From positions 10,281 through 50,041 of the forward strand of contig JANXBT010000004.1 in assembly GCA_025060415.1 (NCBI GenBank): a stretch of 39,761 nt of DNA. Reading direction: 5' to 3'. The translations under genes were made by a program, and so were the position numbers. This document shows, piece by piece, positions 1 to 8,036 of the stretch (position 1 is its first letter; every line of letters starts with the position of its first letter). The stretch is from Candidatus Bipolaricaulota bacterium. GTDB lineage: Bacteria > Bipolaricaulota > Bipolaricaulia > Bipolaricaulales > Bipolaricaulaceae. The notes under the pieces were generated by a model that saw only the letters and a program-made list of their open reading frames with translations, made no database searches and was not told the origin of the DNA.

Positions 1-837
1 AAGGAGCTCGGCCTCGCTCATCCCCAGGGCCACGAGGACCTGGTTTTGCAGGGTGCGCACGAAGGGCTCCGCGGCGGCGATCCGCTCCTGAAACTCCGGG
101 TAGCGGGCGCGCAGGGCCGAGAGGCGCGCCTCCAGGCCCACCACCTCCGCCCCCTCCACGAGCTTGTCCGCCAGGAACACGAGCTTTTCCGGCCAGGAGG
201 CGGGCAGGCGTCCGGGCGCCAGGACGTGGGCCTGGGCGATGCGGCCCAGCTCGGGATAGCCCAGGGCGGCGAGGATCTCCGCCGCCCGCAGGCCGTGCTC
301 GCCCCCCTCGTTGAGGGCCGCGACCTTATCCAGGTCGTGGAGGAGGCCGCCGCGGTGCACGAGGAGGGGGTCCACCGCCACGCCCCGGGCCCGCAGCCGC
401 TCCGCCAAGAAGTGGGCCACCGCCGCCACCGCCGCAGAGTGGGCCACCACGTTTTCGGGCACCCCCTGCTCCCGCAGGATCCGCAGGCACTCCCCCAGGT
501 CGGGCAAGGGGAAGTCCCAGGCGGTGGGGACCTCCTGGGGGCTGCGGAGCTCCCGGTCGTGGAGGGGGTGGGGTTCGGGGGCGAAGGCGGCCTGGGGGTT
601 GTACCAGGCGGCGCGCAGGCCGCGCGCCTTGGCCCAGCGGATCCAGGCGTAGTCCGGGGCCACGAGGACGGCGTCGGGGCCGCCGCTTATGGCCTCCGGC
701 GGGACGAGGAGGGGGAAGCGGGCGAGGAGGGGCCAGGGCGGGAGGGTGGGGCGGCGGAGGAGGGCGCGGTTGGGGGCGGCGGCGGCCACGGCGCGGAGGA
801 GCTCCGTGGGCGCATCGGATGGGACGAGCACCAGCAC
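1..837 (-). CDS. HD-domain phosphohydrolase-like protein, 3' end outside window
   Basis: The minus-strand frame is open from a GTG at 837 to the window edge (279 codons, C-terminus missing). Residues about 120-200 carry an HD-type pattern: VVAHSAAVAAVAHFL, then HRGGLLHDLDK with the HD pair, then NEGGEHGLRAAEIL, as in small metal-dependent HD phosphohydrolases. The first ~115 residues are not HD. The stretch DAVLVAPDYAWIRWAKARGL with AWYNP after it resembles the tail of a HAD-like fold, but this is only an impression. Start choice: AAGGGGG at 850-844 lies about six bases upstream of GTG 837; a TTG at 879 in the same frame is an alternative. A TACACT at 884-879 could be its -10. It diverges from the nucleoside cluster. 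The substrate cannot be told from sequence. Confidence 0.65.
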   Translation of the reverse strand, partial: MLVLVPSDAPTELLRAVAAAAPNRALLRRPTLPPWPLLARFPLLVPPEAISGGPDAVLVAPDYAWIRWAKARGLRAAWYNPQAAFAPEPHPLHDRELRSPQEVPTAWDFPLPDLGECLRILREQGVPENVVAHSAAVAAVAHFLAERLRARGVAVDPLLVHRGGLLHDLDKVAALNEGGEHGLRAAEILAALGYPELGRIAQAHVLAPGRLPASWPEKLVFLADKLVEGAEVVGLEARLSALRARYPEFQERIAAAEPFVRTLQNQVLVALGMSEAELL

Positions 838-918
838 CTTCCACCCCCTTGGTGCGCCGGGCGGGGCGCACGGGGCCAAGTGTAACCGAGATCCTCCTTT
901 TTCCGGGGGCCGGCCGGT

Positions 919-947
919 TTGCCTGCCTGACCGGGCCGGGCTAGGCT
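919..947 (+). promoter_or_regulatory. Promoter of nucleoside phosphorylase gene (leaderless type)
   Basis: TTGCCT at 919-924 and TAGGCT at 942-947 are separated by 17 bases. The -10 ends six bases before the ATG at 954, so the transcript probably begins at or next to the start codon. No Shine-Dalgarno sequence is present, which supports a leaderless mRNA. Confidence 0.6.
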
Positions 948-953
948 TGCCCG

Positions 954-1706
954 ATGGCCCTCCTGCCCACGCTGCGGGTGGCGGAAGGGGCCCTCCCCGC
1001 GGGGGTCCTCCTCCCCGGCGACCCGGCCCGGGCCCTCCGCATCGCCCAAAAGCTCGAGGGGCCCGAAGAGCTCGGGAAGAACCGGGAATTCCACTCCTAC
1101 CGGGGCCTTTGGCAGGGGGTGCCCGTGGGCGTGGTGTCCACGGGGGTGGGCGCGCCCGGCGCCGCCCTCTGCGCCGAGGAGGCCCTCCGCGCCGGGGCCA
1201 AGATCCTCATCCGGGTGGGCACCGCCGGCTCCCTCCAGGAGCACGTGCGCGATGGCCACCTGGTGGTGGCCCTGGGCGCGGTCCGCGCCGAGGGCACCAC
1301 CCCCCGCCTCCTCCCCCTGGAGTTCCCCGCCCTGGCCGACCCCGAGGTGGCCCAAGCCCTCTTCCGCGAGGCCCAACGCTGCGGCGCGCCCGTGCACCGG
1401 GGCGTGGTGGTCACCCTGGACGCCTTCTACCAGGGCGTTTTGGACCTGGGGCTGGACCTGTACGCGCGCAGCGGGGCCCTGGCCGTGGAGATGGAGTGCT
1501 CCGCGATCTTTTGCGTGGCCCAGCTGCGGGGCGCCCGGGCCGGGGCCATCCTGGCCATCGACGGCGAGGCCCGTCGGGCCGCCCAGGGCCACTATAATCC
1601 CCATCGGGAGGTGGTCCACCGCGCCGTGGACTTGGAAATCGAGATTGCTTTAAATGCCCTCGTCCACCTCCTGCAAGCCCACTTCGGGGAAAGGGGGTGC
1701 CCATGA
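954..1706 (+). CDS. Nucleoside phosphorylase (PNP/UDP family 1)
   Basis: This 250-residue protein has the length and layout of the trimeric/hexameric PNP_UDP family, which splits nucleosides with phosphate into base and (deoxy)ribose-1-phosphate. Visible family marks are LLPGDPARALRIA near the N-terminus (phosphate loop), RVGTAGSL in the middle, DAFYQG, and AVEMECSAIF, the ribose-binding ME motif, near residue 180. Asp in LAIDGEA would be the catalytic acid position. Substrate (uridine, purine nucleoside, methylthioadenosine or 5'-deoxyadenosine) cannot be fixed from sequence. It begins a run of same-strand genes for nucleotide dephosphorylation, nucleoside import and sugar-phosphate breakdown. 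Its stop overlaps the next start (ATGA). Confidence 0.85.
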   Translation: MALLPTLRVAEGALPAGVLLPGDPARALRIAQKLEGPEELGKNREFHSYRGLWQGVPVGVVSTGVGAPGAALCAEEALRAGAKILIRVGTAGSLQEHVRDGHLVVALGAVRAEGTTPRLLPLEFPALADPEVAQALFREAQRCGAPVHRGVVVTLDAFYQGVLDLGLDLYARSGALAVEMECSAIFCVAQLRGARAGAILAIDGEARRAAQGHYNPHREVVHRAVDLEIEIALNALVHLLQAHFGERGCP

Positions 1707-3385
1707 AGCGCGTCCTCCTGGTGCTGGGGGTTTGGGCGGTCGCTTGGGGGGCCCTGGCGCAGTGGACCCTCCACCTGCTCCACCTCAACGACGTGCACTC
1801 CCGCCTGGACGACCTGGCCAAGGTGGCCACGCTGGTGGAGGAGATCCGCGCCCAGGTGCCCGAGGCCCTCCTCGTCCACGCGGGCGACCAGTTTTTGGGA
1901 ACCCTGTACTTCACGGTGCACAAGGGCCGGGCGGACGCGGAGGTCCTGAACCTGTTGGGCCTGGCGGCCATGGCCCTGGGGAACCACGAGTTCAACGAGG
2001 GGCCCAGGGGCCTGGCGGACTTCGCCGACCGCGTGAACTTCCCCCTCCTTTGCGCCAACTGCGACCTCACCCGGGAACCCCTCCTGGCAGGGAAGATCAA
2101 GCCCTACGTGGTCCTGACGGTGGGCGGGGAGAAGGTGGGGGTGGTGGGGGTCCTCACCCCGGACACGGCCTGGGCCTCCAACCCCGGCCCCAACGTGACC
2201 TTCACCGATCCGGTGGCCGCCGTGCGCGCCGCCGTGGCCGACCTCACCGCCCAGGGCATCACCAAGATCGTGGTCCTCAGCCACCTGGGCTGGACGCAGG
2301 ACCTCGCCCTGGCCCAAAGCGTCCCCGGGATCGACGTCCTCGTGGGCGGCCACTCCCACACCCTGCCCGCGGTCTACCCCACCGTGGTGGAGCGGAAGCT
2401 CCTCAACGTGAACAAGGCCACGCAAGAGGAGCTGGAGGCCCTGCCGGGGATCGGGCCCACGATCGCCAAGCGCATCCTCGAGCGGCGGGAGAAGGTGGGG
2501 CCGTTTAAGACCGTGGACGAGCTTCTGGAGGTGGCGGGGATCGGCCCGGCGCGCCTCGCCGCCATCCGCAACCTCGTCACCGTGGGCGACGAGCCCGGGC
2601 GCACCCTCGTGGTCCAGGCCGGCGAGCACGCCCAGCACCTCGGGCACCTCGCCGTCACCTTCGACCCCCAGGGCCTTGTGGTGTCCTGGACGGGCGAGCT
2701 CATCCCCACCAAGGACTTCGCCCCCCACCCCAAGGTGGAGGAGAAGCTCGCGCCCTTCCGGGAGGCCATCGAGGCCCTGAAGAAGCGGGTGGTCGGGGAG
2801 ACCGCCGTGCCCCTGGAGGGCGAGCGGGCGAAGGTCCGCAGCGAGGAGACGAACCTGGGGAACCTGGTAGCGGACGCGCTCCTTTGGAAGGCTAAGGTGG
2901 CCGGGGCCCAGATCGCCCTCTGGAACGGCGGGGGGATCCGGGCTTCCCTTCCCGCGGGCCCCGTGACCTTCGGCGACTGCATGGCCATCCTGCCCTTCGG
3001 GAATTACCTGGTGGTGCTGGAGCTCACGGGCGAGCAGATCCTCCAGGCCCTGGAGAACGGGGTGTCCATGGTGGAGCGCCTGGCCGGCCGGTTCCCCCAC
3101 GTGGCCGGCCTGCGCTACGCGTGGGACCCCGCCCGGCCCGCGGGTTCCCGCATCCTCGCCGTGGAGGTCCTGGTGGACGGCGCCTGGAGGCCCCTCGATC
3201 CCAAGGCCGTCTACCGCGTGGCCACCAGCAACTTCCTCGCCGGAGGGGGCGACGGCTACACCGTGTTCAAGGAGGCGCGGAACAGCTGGAACCTGGGGTT
3301 CGTGGACTACGAGGTCCTGGCGGAGTACATCGCGGCCCATTCGCCGGTGGCGCCCAAGGTGGAGGGCCGCATCGTGCGGAAGTGA
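1703..3385 (+). CDS. Secreted 5'-nucleotidase with inserted ComEA-like HhH domain
   Basis: This 560-residue exported UshA/NucA-type 5'-nucleotidase should release nucleosides from nucleotides outside the membrane. Residues 1-20 form a signal peptide ending ALA-Q. The metallophosphatase domain follows: LHLNDVHSRLDD, HAGDQFLG, LGNHEFNEG, and GGHSHT at 215-220. The C-terminal nucleotidase domain is marked by NLGNLVADAL, WNGGGIRASLP and FLAGGGDGY. The oddity is residues ~233-295: NVNKATQEELEALPGIGP, then FKTVDELLEVAGIGP, a textbook ComEA-type pair of helix-hairpin-helix motifs. It sits in the loop between GGHSHT and the next family strand (TLVVQAGEHAQHLG). The rest of the enzyme is intact. ATG 1703 overlaps the phosphorylase stop. 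The HhH domain suggests nucleic-acid binding (inference). Confidence 0.92.
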   Translation: MKRVLLVLGVWAVAWGALAQWTLHLLHLNDVHSRLDDLAKVATLVEEIRAQVPEALLVHAGDQFLGTLYFTVHKGRADAEVLNLLGLAAMALGNHEFNEGPRGLADFADRVNFPLLCANCDLTREPLLAGKIKPYVVLTVGGEKVGVVGVLTPDTAWASNPGPNVTFTDPVAAVRAAVADLTAQGITKIVVLSHLGWTQDLALAQSVPGIDVLVGGHSHTLPAVYPTVVERKLLNVNKATQEELEALPGIGPTIAKRILERREKVGPFKTVDELLEVAGIGPARLAAIRNLVTVGDEPGRTLVVQAGEHAQHLGHLAVTFDPQGLVVSWTGELIPTKDFAPHPKVEEKLAPFREAIEALKKRVVGETAVPLEGERAKVRSEETNLGNLVADALLWKAKVAGAQIALWNGGGIRASLPAGPVTFGDCMAILPFGNYLVVLELTGEQILQALENGVSMVERLAGRFPHVAGLRYAWDPARPAGSRILAVEVLVDGAWRPLDPKAVYRVATSNFLAGGGDGYTVFKEARNSWNLGFVDYEVLAEYIAAHSPVAPKVEGRIVRK

Positions 3386-3397
3386 AAGGAGGGGTGC

Positions 3398-4552
3398 ATG
3401 AGGCTTTGGCGTGCGGCGTTGGTGGCGTTGGGCGTGGTGGCGCTGGCCACCCCGGGTTTTGCGGCCAAGAAGATCTGCTTGTACTTCGATCAGACCGGCC
3501 CGGGCGACCTCAGCTTCAACGACATGGCCATCCTGGGCGCGCAGAGGGCCGCCCAGGAGTTCGGGCTCATCCTGGAGATGACCACGGCCGCCAGCCCCTT
3601 GGAGTTCCTCTCGGACCTGGCCAGCCTGGCCGAGACCGGGGAGTACGTGCTCATCGTGGGCGTGGGGTTCCTGCTGTTTGACGCCCTGCCCGAGGCCGCC
3701 CGGCTCTACCCCCAGCAGAAGTTCGCCTTCGTGGACGGCCCCAACTTTGGGCTTCCCAACGTGATCGGGCTTCTGTTCAAGGAGCAGGAGGGCGGGGCCC
3801 TGGCGGGCGTGGTGGCCGCGCTGGTGGCCCTGGCCCACGGCGACCCGGCGGTGGGCGCCGTGGCCGGCATGGAGATCCCGCCCGTGTGGCGCTACGAGGC
3901 CGGCTACCGCTTCGGCGCCTACTGGGCTGTGGACTGGTACCGCAAGAACGTGGGCCCGGCCCCGGACCTGCGGGTCCTGGTGACCTACGTGGGCCGGTTC
4001 GATGACCCCGCGGGCGGGAAAGTGGCCACGGAGGCTCTCCTCCGTGCGGGCGCCCGCAACATCCTGGGGATCGCAGGCGCCACCCACCTGGGCACGTTCG
4101 ACGCCGTGGAGGAGGCGGGGCGGGCCGCCGGCCGCACCTACGGGCCGCCCTTCGCCTACGGCGCGGACGCCGCCCAGGAGTACATCAAGCCCGGGTTCAT
4201 CCTGGGCTCGGCCCGCAAGCGCGTGGACACCGCCGTGTACGAGGCCGTGCGCTGGGCCCTGGGGAAGGAGCCCGGCTTCAACCTGGTCCTGGGCATCGCC
4301 CAGGAGGGCACGGGCTTCAGCACGGAGGAGGACATCCGCACCTTCGTGGAGCTGGCGGTGAAGGCCGGTTACCCCTTGGCCGGCACGCCCCAGCAGGTGC
4401 TCGACGCCATCTTGGGGGCGCGGAAGGCCATGCCGGAGTACGTGTGGCGGGCGTTGGCGGAGTTCGAGGCCCTACTGCGCGCGGGGGCCATTAAGCTGCC
4501 GGACGCGGACACCGCCGAGCAGATCGCGGAGGTGCGCGCCCGCTATCCGTGA
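3398..4552 (+). CDS. Bmp/PnrA-type nucleoside ABC transporter substrate-binding protein
   Basis: This 384-residue binding protein of the BMP family is the usual nucleoside receptor for YufOPQ/NupABC-type importers. It has a signal peptide (cleavage near GFAA-KK) but no lipobox cysteine, so it is either free or held otherwise. Family marks include QTGPGDLSFNDMAILGA at the start of the mature protein, FVDGPNFGLPNVIGLLFKEQEGG, VGAVAGMEIPPV and YGADAAQEYIKPGFILGSA. A strong Shine-Dalgarno (AAAGGAGG, 3384-3391) precedes ATG 3398. It follows the nucleotidase by 12 bases. A terminator lies just after it, so the binding protein is expected to be made in excess over the membrane parts. Confidence 0.9.
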   Translation: MRLWRAALVALGVVALATPGFAAKKICLYFDQTGPGDLSFNDMAILGAQRAAQEFGLILEMTTAASPLEFLSDLASLAETGEYVLIVGVGFLLFDALPEAARLYPQQKFAFVDGPNFGLPNVIGLLFKEQEGGALAGVVAALVALAHGDPAVGAVAGMEIPPVWRYEAGYRFGAYWAVDWYRKNVGPAPDLRVLVTYVGRFDDPAGGKVATEALLRAGARNILGIAGATHLGTFDAVEEAGRAAGRTYGPPFAYGADAAQEYIKPGFILGSARKRVDTAVYEAVRWALGKEPGFNLVLGIAQEGTGFSTEEDIRTFVELAVKAGYPLAGTPQQVLDAILGARKAMPEYVWRALAEFEALLRAGAIKLPDADTAEQIAEVRARYP

Positions 4553-4562
4553 GGGAGGGGAC

Positions 4563-4594
4563 GGGGGCCGGCACACGCCGGCCCCCTTTTCTTT
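4563..4594 (+). terminator. Rho-independent terminator/attenuator abutting the ATPase start codon
   Basis: A perfect 10-bp GC stem (4563-4572 with 4577-4586) and an ACAC loop are followed by TTTTCTTT at 4587-4594. The next base is the A of the ATPase gene's ATG. The placement between the binding-protein gene and the rest of the transporter is typical of a partial terminator that sets the receptor to transporter ratio. Confidence 0.85.
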
Positions 4595-6115
4595 ATGCCT
4601 GAGCCGCTCCTTCTCGCCCAAGGCATCACCAAGGTCTACCCGGACGGCACGGTGGCCCTCACCGGCGTGGACTTCGCCGTCCAACCCGGGGAGGTACACG
4701 GCCTCCTTGGGGAAAACGGGGCGGGCAAGACCACGCTCACCAAGATCCTCTCGGGGTTGCTTCCGCCCACGGCGGGGAGGATCGTGTGGAAGGGGCGGCC
4801 GGTGCGGTTTTCCTCGCCCCGGGAGGCCCTGCACGCCGGGATCGGCATGGTCCACCAGCACTTCGCCCTGGTGGGGCCCTTCACGGGTCTTGAGAACATC
4901 GCCCTGGGCGCGGAGGGCAGCGGCCTCCTCCTCCCTGTGCGGGCCCGGGCCATCCGCCGCCGCGTGGAGGAGCTCATGCAGGCCTCCGGCCTCCACGCCC
5001 CCCTGGACCTCCCCGTGGAGGAGCTCCCCGTGGGCGTCCAGCAGCGCCTCGAGATCCTGAAGATGCTCTTCCGCGAGGTGGACCTCCTCATCCTCGATGA
5101 GCCCACGGCCGTGCTCACCCCCCAGGAGGTGGACGAGCTCTTCCCCATCCTGCGGCGGCTGGCCGGGCAAGGCAAAAGCGTGGTGTTCATCACCCACAAG
5201 CTCCGGGAGATCCTGGCCGTGACGGACCGGGTGACGGTGCTGCGGCGGGGGCGGGTGGTGGCCGTGCGGGAGACGCGGGGCACCACGGTGGAGGAGCTGG
5301 CCCAGCTCATGGTGGGCGAGGCCGTAGGGGGCCAAGCCCGGCGGGCGCCCCGGCCTCCCGGCGAGGTGGTCCTGCGCGTGCGGGACCTGCGCGTCCCGGG
5401 CCCGGCCGGCCGGCCCGCGGTGAACGGCGTGTCCTTTGAAGTCCGCGCCGGCGAGATCTTCGCCATCGCCGGGGTCCAGGGGAACGGGCAAAGCGAGCTT
5501 GTGGAGGCCCTGGTGGGCCTGCGGCCCTGGCAGGGCGAGGTGGAGCTCTTGAGGCAAAGCCTGCGGGGGAAGGGCCCGGCCCAGATCGCCGCCCTGGGCC
5601 TGGGCCACATCCCCGAGGACCGCCAGGCCCTGGGGCTGATCCTGGAGTTCAGCGTGGCGGAGAACAGCGTGCTGGGGCGGCTGGGGCCGTTTTTGGACCC
5701 TTTGGGCGGGGTGCGCTGGCGCCGGGTCTTCCGGTTTGCCCAGGACCTTTTGGAGCGGTTTTCCGTGCAGGCCCGGGGGGTGCGGGCCCCGGCCCGCTCG
5801 CTTTCCGGCGGAAACCAGCAGAAGCTCCTCGTGGGCCGGGAGCTTTCCAAGGCCCCGCGGGTGCTCCTCGCCAACCAGCCCACGCGGGGCCTGGACGTTG
5901 CTGCTACCCGCTACATCCGCGACCTCCTTTTGCGCCTGCGGGACGAGGGGCTGGCCATCCTCCTTGTCTCCGCGGACCTGGACGAGATCTTTGAGCTGGC
6001 GGACCGGGTGGCCGTGATGTACCGGGGGGCGTTCACGGGGGTCCTCCCCGCGGAGGAGCTGGATCGGGAACGGATTGGCCTCCTCATGGGCGGGGTGGTG
6101 GGGGTGCGGGAATGA
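4595..6115 (+). CDS. Nucleoside ABC transporter ATP-binding protein (two NBDs)
   Basis: This 506-residue double ATPase is of the YufO/NupA (RbsA-like) type. NBD1 has Walker A GENGAGKT (39-46), LPVGVQQRLEILKML in the signature position and LLILDEPTAVLTPQEV (Walker B). NBD2 has a degenerate Walker A, GVQGNGQSE, in which Gln replaces Lys, a usual feature of this family. Its signature is SLSGGNQQKLLVGREL. The VGVQQR signature in the first half is typical of BMP-linked nucleoside importers as opposed to sugar importers. The ATG directly follows the T tract of the terminator and no separate Shine-Dalgarno is visible. Translation may rely on read-through transcripts, or the start may be used leaderless. 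The stop overlaps the next start (ATGA). Confidence 0.92.
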   Translation: MPEPLLLAQGITKVYPDGTVALTGVDFAVQPGEVHGLLGENGAGKTTLTKILSGLLPPTAGRIVWKGRPVRFSSPREALHAGIGMVHQHFALVGPFTGLENIALGAEGSGLLLPVRARAIRRRVEELMQASGLHAPLDLPVEELPVGVQQRLEILKMLFREVDLLILDEPTAVLTPQEVDELFPILRRLAGQGKSVVFITHKLREILAVTDRVTVLRRGRVVAVRETRGTTVEELAQLMVGEAVGGQARRAPRPPGEVVLRVRDLRVPGPAGRPAVNGVSFEVRAGEIFAIAGVQGNGQSELVEALVGLRPWQGEVELLRQSLRGKGPAQIAALGLGHIPEDRQALGLILEFSVAENSVLGRLGPFLDPLGGVRWRRVFRFAQDLLERFSVQARGVRAPARSLSGGNQQKLLVGRELSKAPRVLLANQPTRGLDVAATRYIRDLLLRLRDEGLAILLVSADLDEIFELADRVAVMYRGAFTGVLPAEELDRERIGLLMGGVVGVRE

Positions 6116-7146
6116 GGGCCGTTTTGGAGAGCCTTGTGGCCCTGGCCCTGGGGGTGTTGGTGGGCGCGGCGGTCATGGCCGCCTGGGGCCGGGACCCCTG
6201 GGCGGCCTACGCGGCCCTGTTCACCGGCGCCCTGGGCAACGCCCGGGCCCTCGCGAGCACCTTGAGCCGGGCCCTGCCCCTGGTCCTCACCGGCCTCACC
6301 TTCGCCGTGGGCGCGCGGGCCGGCCTGTTCAACATCGGCGCCCAGGGCCAGATGCTTTTGGGCGCGGTGGTGGCCCTAAGCTGCGGCCTCTTTTCCCTCC
6401 CGGCGGGGCTGCACCTGGCGGTGGCCCTGGCCCTGGCCGGCCTGGCGGGCGCCCTCTGGGCCCTGCCCGTGGCCCTCCTCAAGCTCGGACGGGGCGTCAA
6501 CGAGGTCATCTCCACCATCATGCTCAACTGGATCGCCCACTGGCTCACCCTGTACCTGGTGGTGCAAAAGCTTTCTGACCGGGTGGTGGGCCAGCGCACC
6601 TTCACCGCCCCCTTAGGGATGCGCTTTCCCCCGCTTTATGGGGAGCTCACCTGGTCGTTTCTGGTGAGCCTGGGCACGGCCCTCTTCCTCTTTTGGTTCC
6701 TGTGGTACCACCGGCAGGGGTATGAGGTGCGGGCGGTGGGGCTGAACCCCAAAGCGGCGCGGGCCGCGGGGATCTCCGTGCCCCGGGCCCTGCTCGTGGC
6801 CCTCCTTTTGGGCGGGGTTTCCGCGGCCTGGGCCGGCGCCATCCAGGTCCTCGGCCGCTTCCCCTACGCCATCACCAGCGACCTCGCCAACCTGGGCACC
6901 CTGGGGTTCGACGGGATCGCCGTGGCCCTGATCGGCCGCAACCACCCCCTGGGGATCCTGGGCGGGGCCTTCTTCTTTGGGGTTCTGGCCACGGGCGCGG
7001 CCCGCATGGGCCTGCGGGGCGTACCCTTGGAGATGATCCAGATCGTGCAGGGCGTGATCGTGGTGGCCATGGCCGCCCCGGAGGCCCTGAGGCTCTTGCG
7101 CCGCGTGCCCCTCCCCATCCGGAAAAAGGAGGAGGTGGCCGCGTGA
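6112..7146 (+). CDS. Nucleoside ABC transporter permease 1
   Basis: This 344-residue integral membrane permease of the BPD_transp_2 type corresponds to YufP/NupB. The family core is clear: ALPLVLTGLTFAVGARAGLFNIG and GAQGQMLLGA, then GRGVNEVISTIMLNWIA, YEVRAVGLNPKAARAAGI and FDGIAVALIGRNHPLGI. About eight to ten hydrophobic segments are visible. It overlaps the ATPase by four bases and the second permease by four bases, so it is translationally coupled to both. Confidence 0.92.
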   Translation: MRAVLESLVALALGVLVGAAVMAAWGRDPWAAYAALFTGALGNARALASTLSRALPLVLTGLTFAVGARAGLFNIGAQGQMLLGAVVALSCGLFSLPAGLHLAVALALAGLAGALWALPVALLKLGRGVNEVISTIMLNWIAHWLTLYLVVQKLSDRVVGQRTFTAPLGMRFPPLYGELTWSFLVSLGTALFLFWFLWYHRQGYEVRAVGLNPKAARAAGISVPRALLVALLLGGVSAAWAGAIQVLGRFPYAITSDLANLGTLGFDGIAVALIGRNHPLGILGGAFFFGVLATGAARMGLRGVPLEMIQIVQGVIVVAMAAPEALRLLRRVPLPIRKKEEVAA

Positions 7147-8033
7147 ACACCCTCCTTCAGGTCTTCCCCGTGGCCCTGCGGGCCATGGTGCCCATCACCC
7201 TCGCCGCGGTGGGCGAGGTGTTCGGGGAGTGGGCGGGCGTGGTGAACATCGGCCTAGAGGGCATCCTGACCCTGTCCGCGTTCCTGGCGGCGGTGGTGAG
7301 CTGGGCCACGGAAAGCCCGCTCCTTGGGGTGCTGGCCGGCCTCCTCACCGGCGCCCTCATCGGCCTCTTCCACGGGCTGGTGAGCGTGAAGCTGCGGGGA
7401 AACCAGATCATCAGCGGGGTGGGGATCAACCTCCTAGGGATGGGCGCGGTGGGCTTCGGCGCCTGGGCCCTGTGGGGCGCGAAATCCCCCATGCTGGACC
7501 GCCGCTTCTGGATCCCGGAGGTCCCCGGCCTTGGGGTAAGCCCGTTCGTGCTCCTCACCCCGGCCCTGGCCCTCCTCACCTGGGGGCTTCTTTTCCACAC
7601 GGCGTTGGGCCTCCGGGTGCGGGCCGTAGGGGAAAACCCCATGAGCGCCGATGTGGTGGGCGTGCCTGTGGAGCGGCTCCGCCTTTTTGCCGTGGTCTAC
7701 GGCGGCGCCCTCGCCGGCCTGGCCGGCGCCTTCCTCAGCCTGGACTGGCTGCACACGGTGAGCGCCACCCTCCCCGCGGGCCGGGGGTTCATCGCCCTGG
7801 CCAACGTGGTGTTCAGCAAGCTCAACCCCCTCTTGGCCCTCCTGGGCGGCTTCCTCTTTGGCTACTTTGATGCCTTGGGGATCCAGCTCGCCTCCGTGGC
7901 CGGCCTCTCCGGCGGCGTGCCCTACCAGTTCATCCGCATGATCCCCTACGGGGCCACCCTCCTTGTGGTGGCCCTGGCCATCGGCCGGGCCCGCTTCCCC
8001 AAGGCCCTGGGCCAGCCCTACCGCCGGGAATAG
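7143..8033 (+). CDS. Nucleoside ABC transporter permease 2
   Basis: This 296-residue partner permease corresponds to YufQ/NupC. Marks are AAVGEVFGEWAGVVNIGLEG near the N-terminus, GNQIISGVGINLLGMG, LRVRAVGENPMSADVVGV and ALANVVFSKLNPLLALLGGF. It starts at GTG 7143 inside the GTGA overlap with the first permease. With the Bmp receptor, double ATPase and first permease it makes a complete importer. The downstream isomerase gene begins three bases after its stop. Confidence 0.92.
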   Translation: MNTLLQVFPVALRAMVPITLAAVGEVFGEWAGVVNIGLEGILTLSAFLAAVVSWATESPLLGVLAGLLTGALIGLFHGLVSVKLRGNQIISGVGINLLGMGAVGFGAWALWGAKSPMLDRRFWIPEVPGLGVSPFVLLTPALALLTWGLLFHTALGLRVRAVGENPMSADVVGVPVERLRLFAVVYGGALAGLAGAFLSLDWLHTVSATLPAGRGFIALANVVFSKLNPLLALLGGFLFGYFDALGIQLASVAGLSGGVPYQFIRMIPYGATLLVVALAIGRARFPKALGQPYRRE

Positions 8034-8036
8034 CCC

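Noticed and set aside
1592-4087. Long open frame of 831 codons on the minus strand
   Set aside because: It is antisense to the nucleotidase and Bmp genes, whose products have clear families. The composition (His/Gly/Leu/Glu-rich) is typical of antisense filler in GC-rich DNA.
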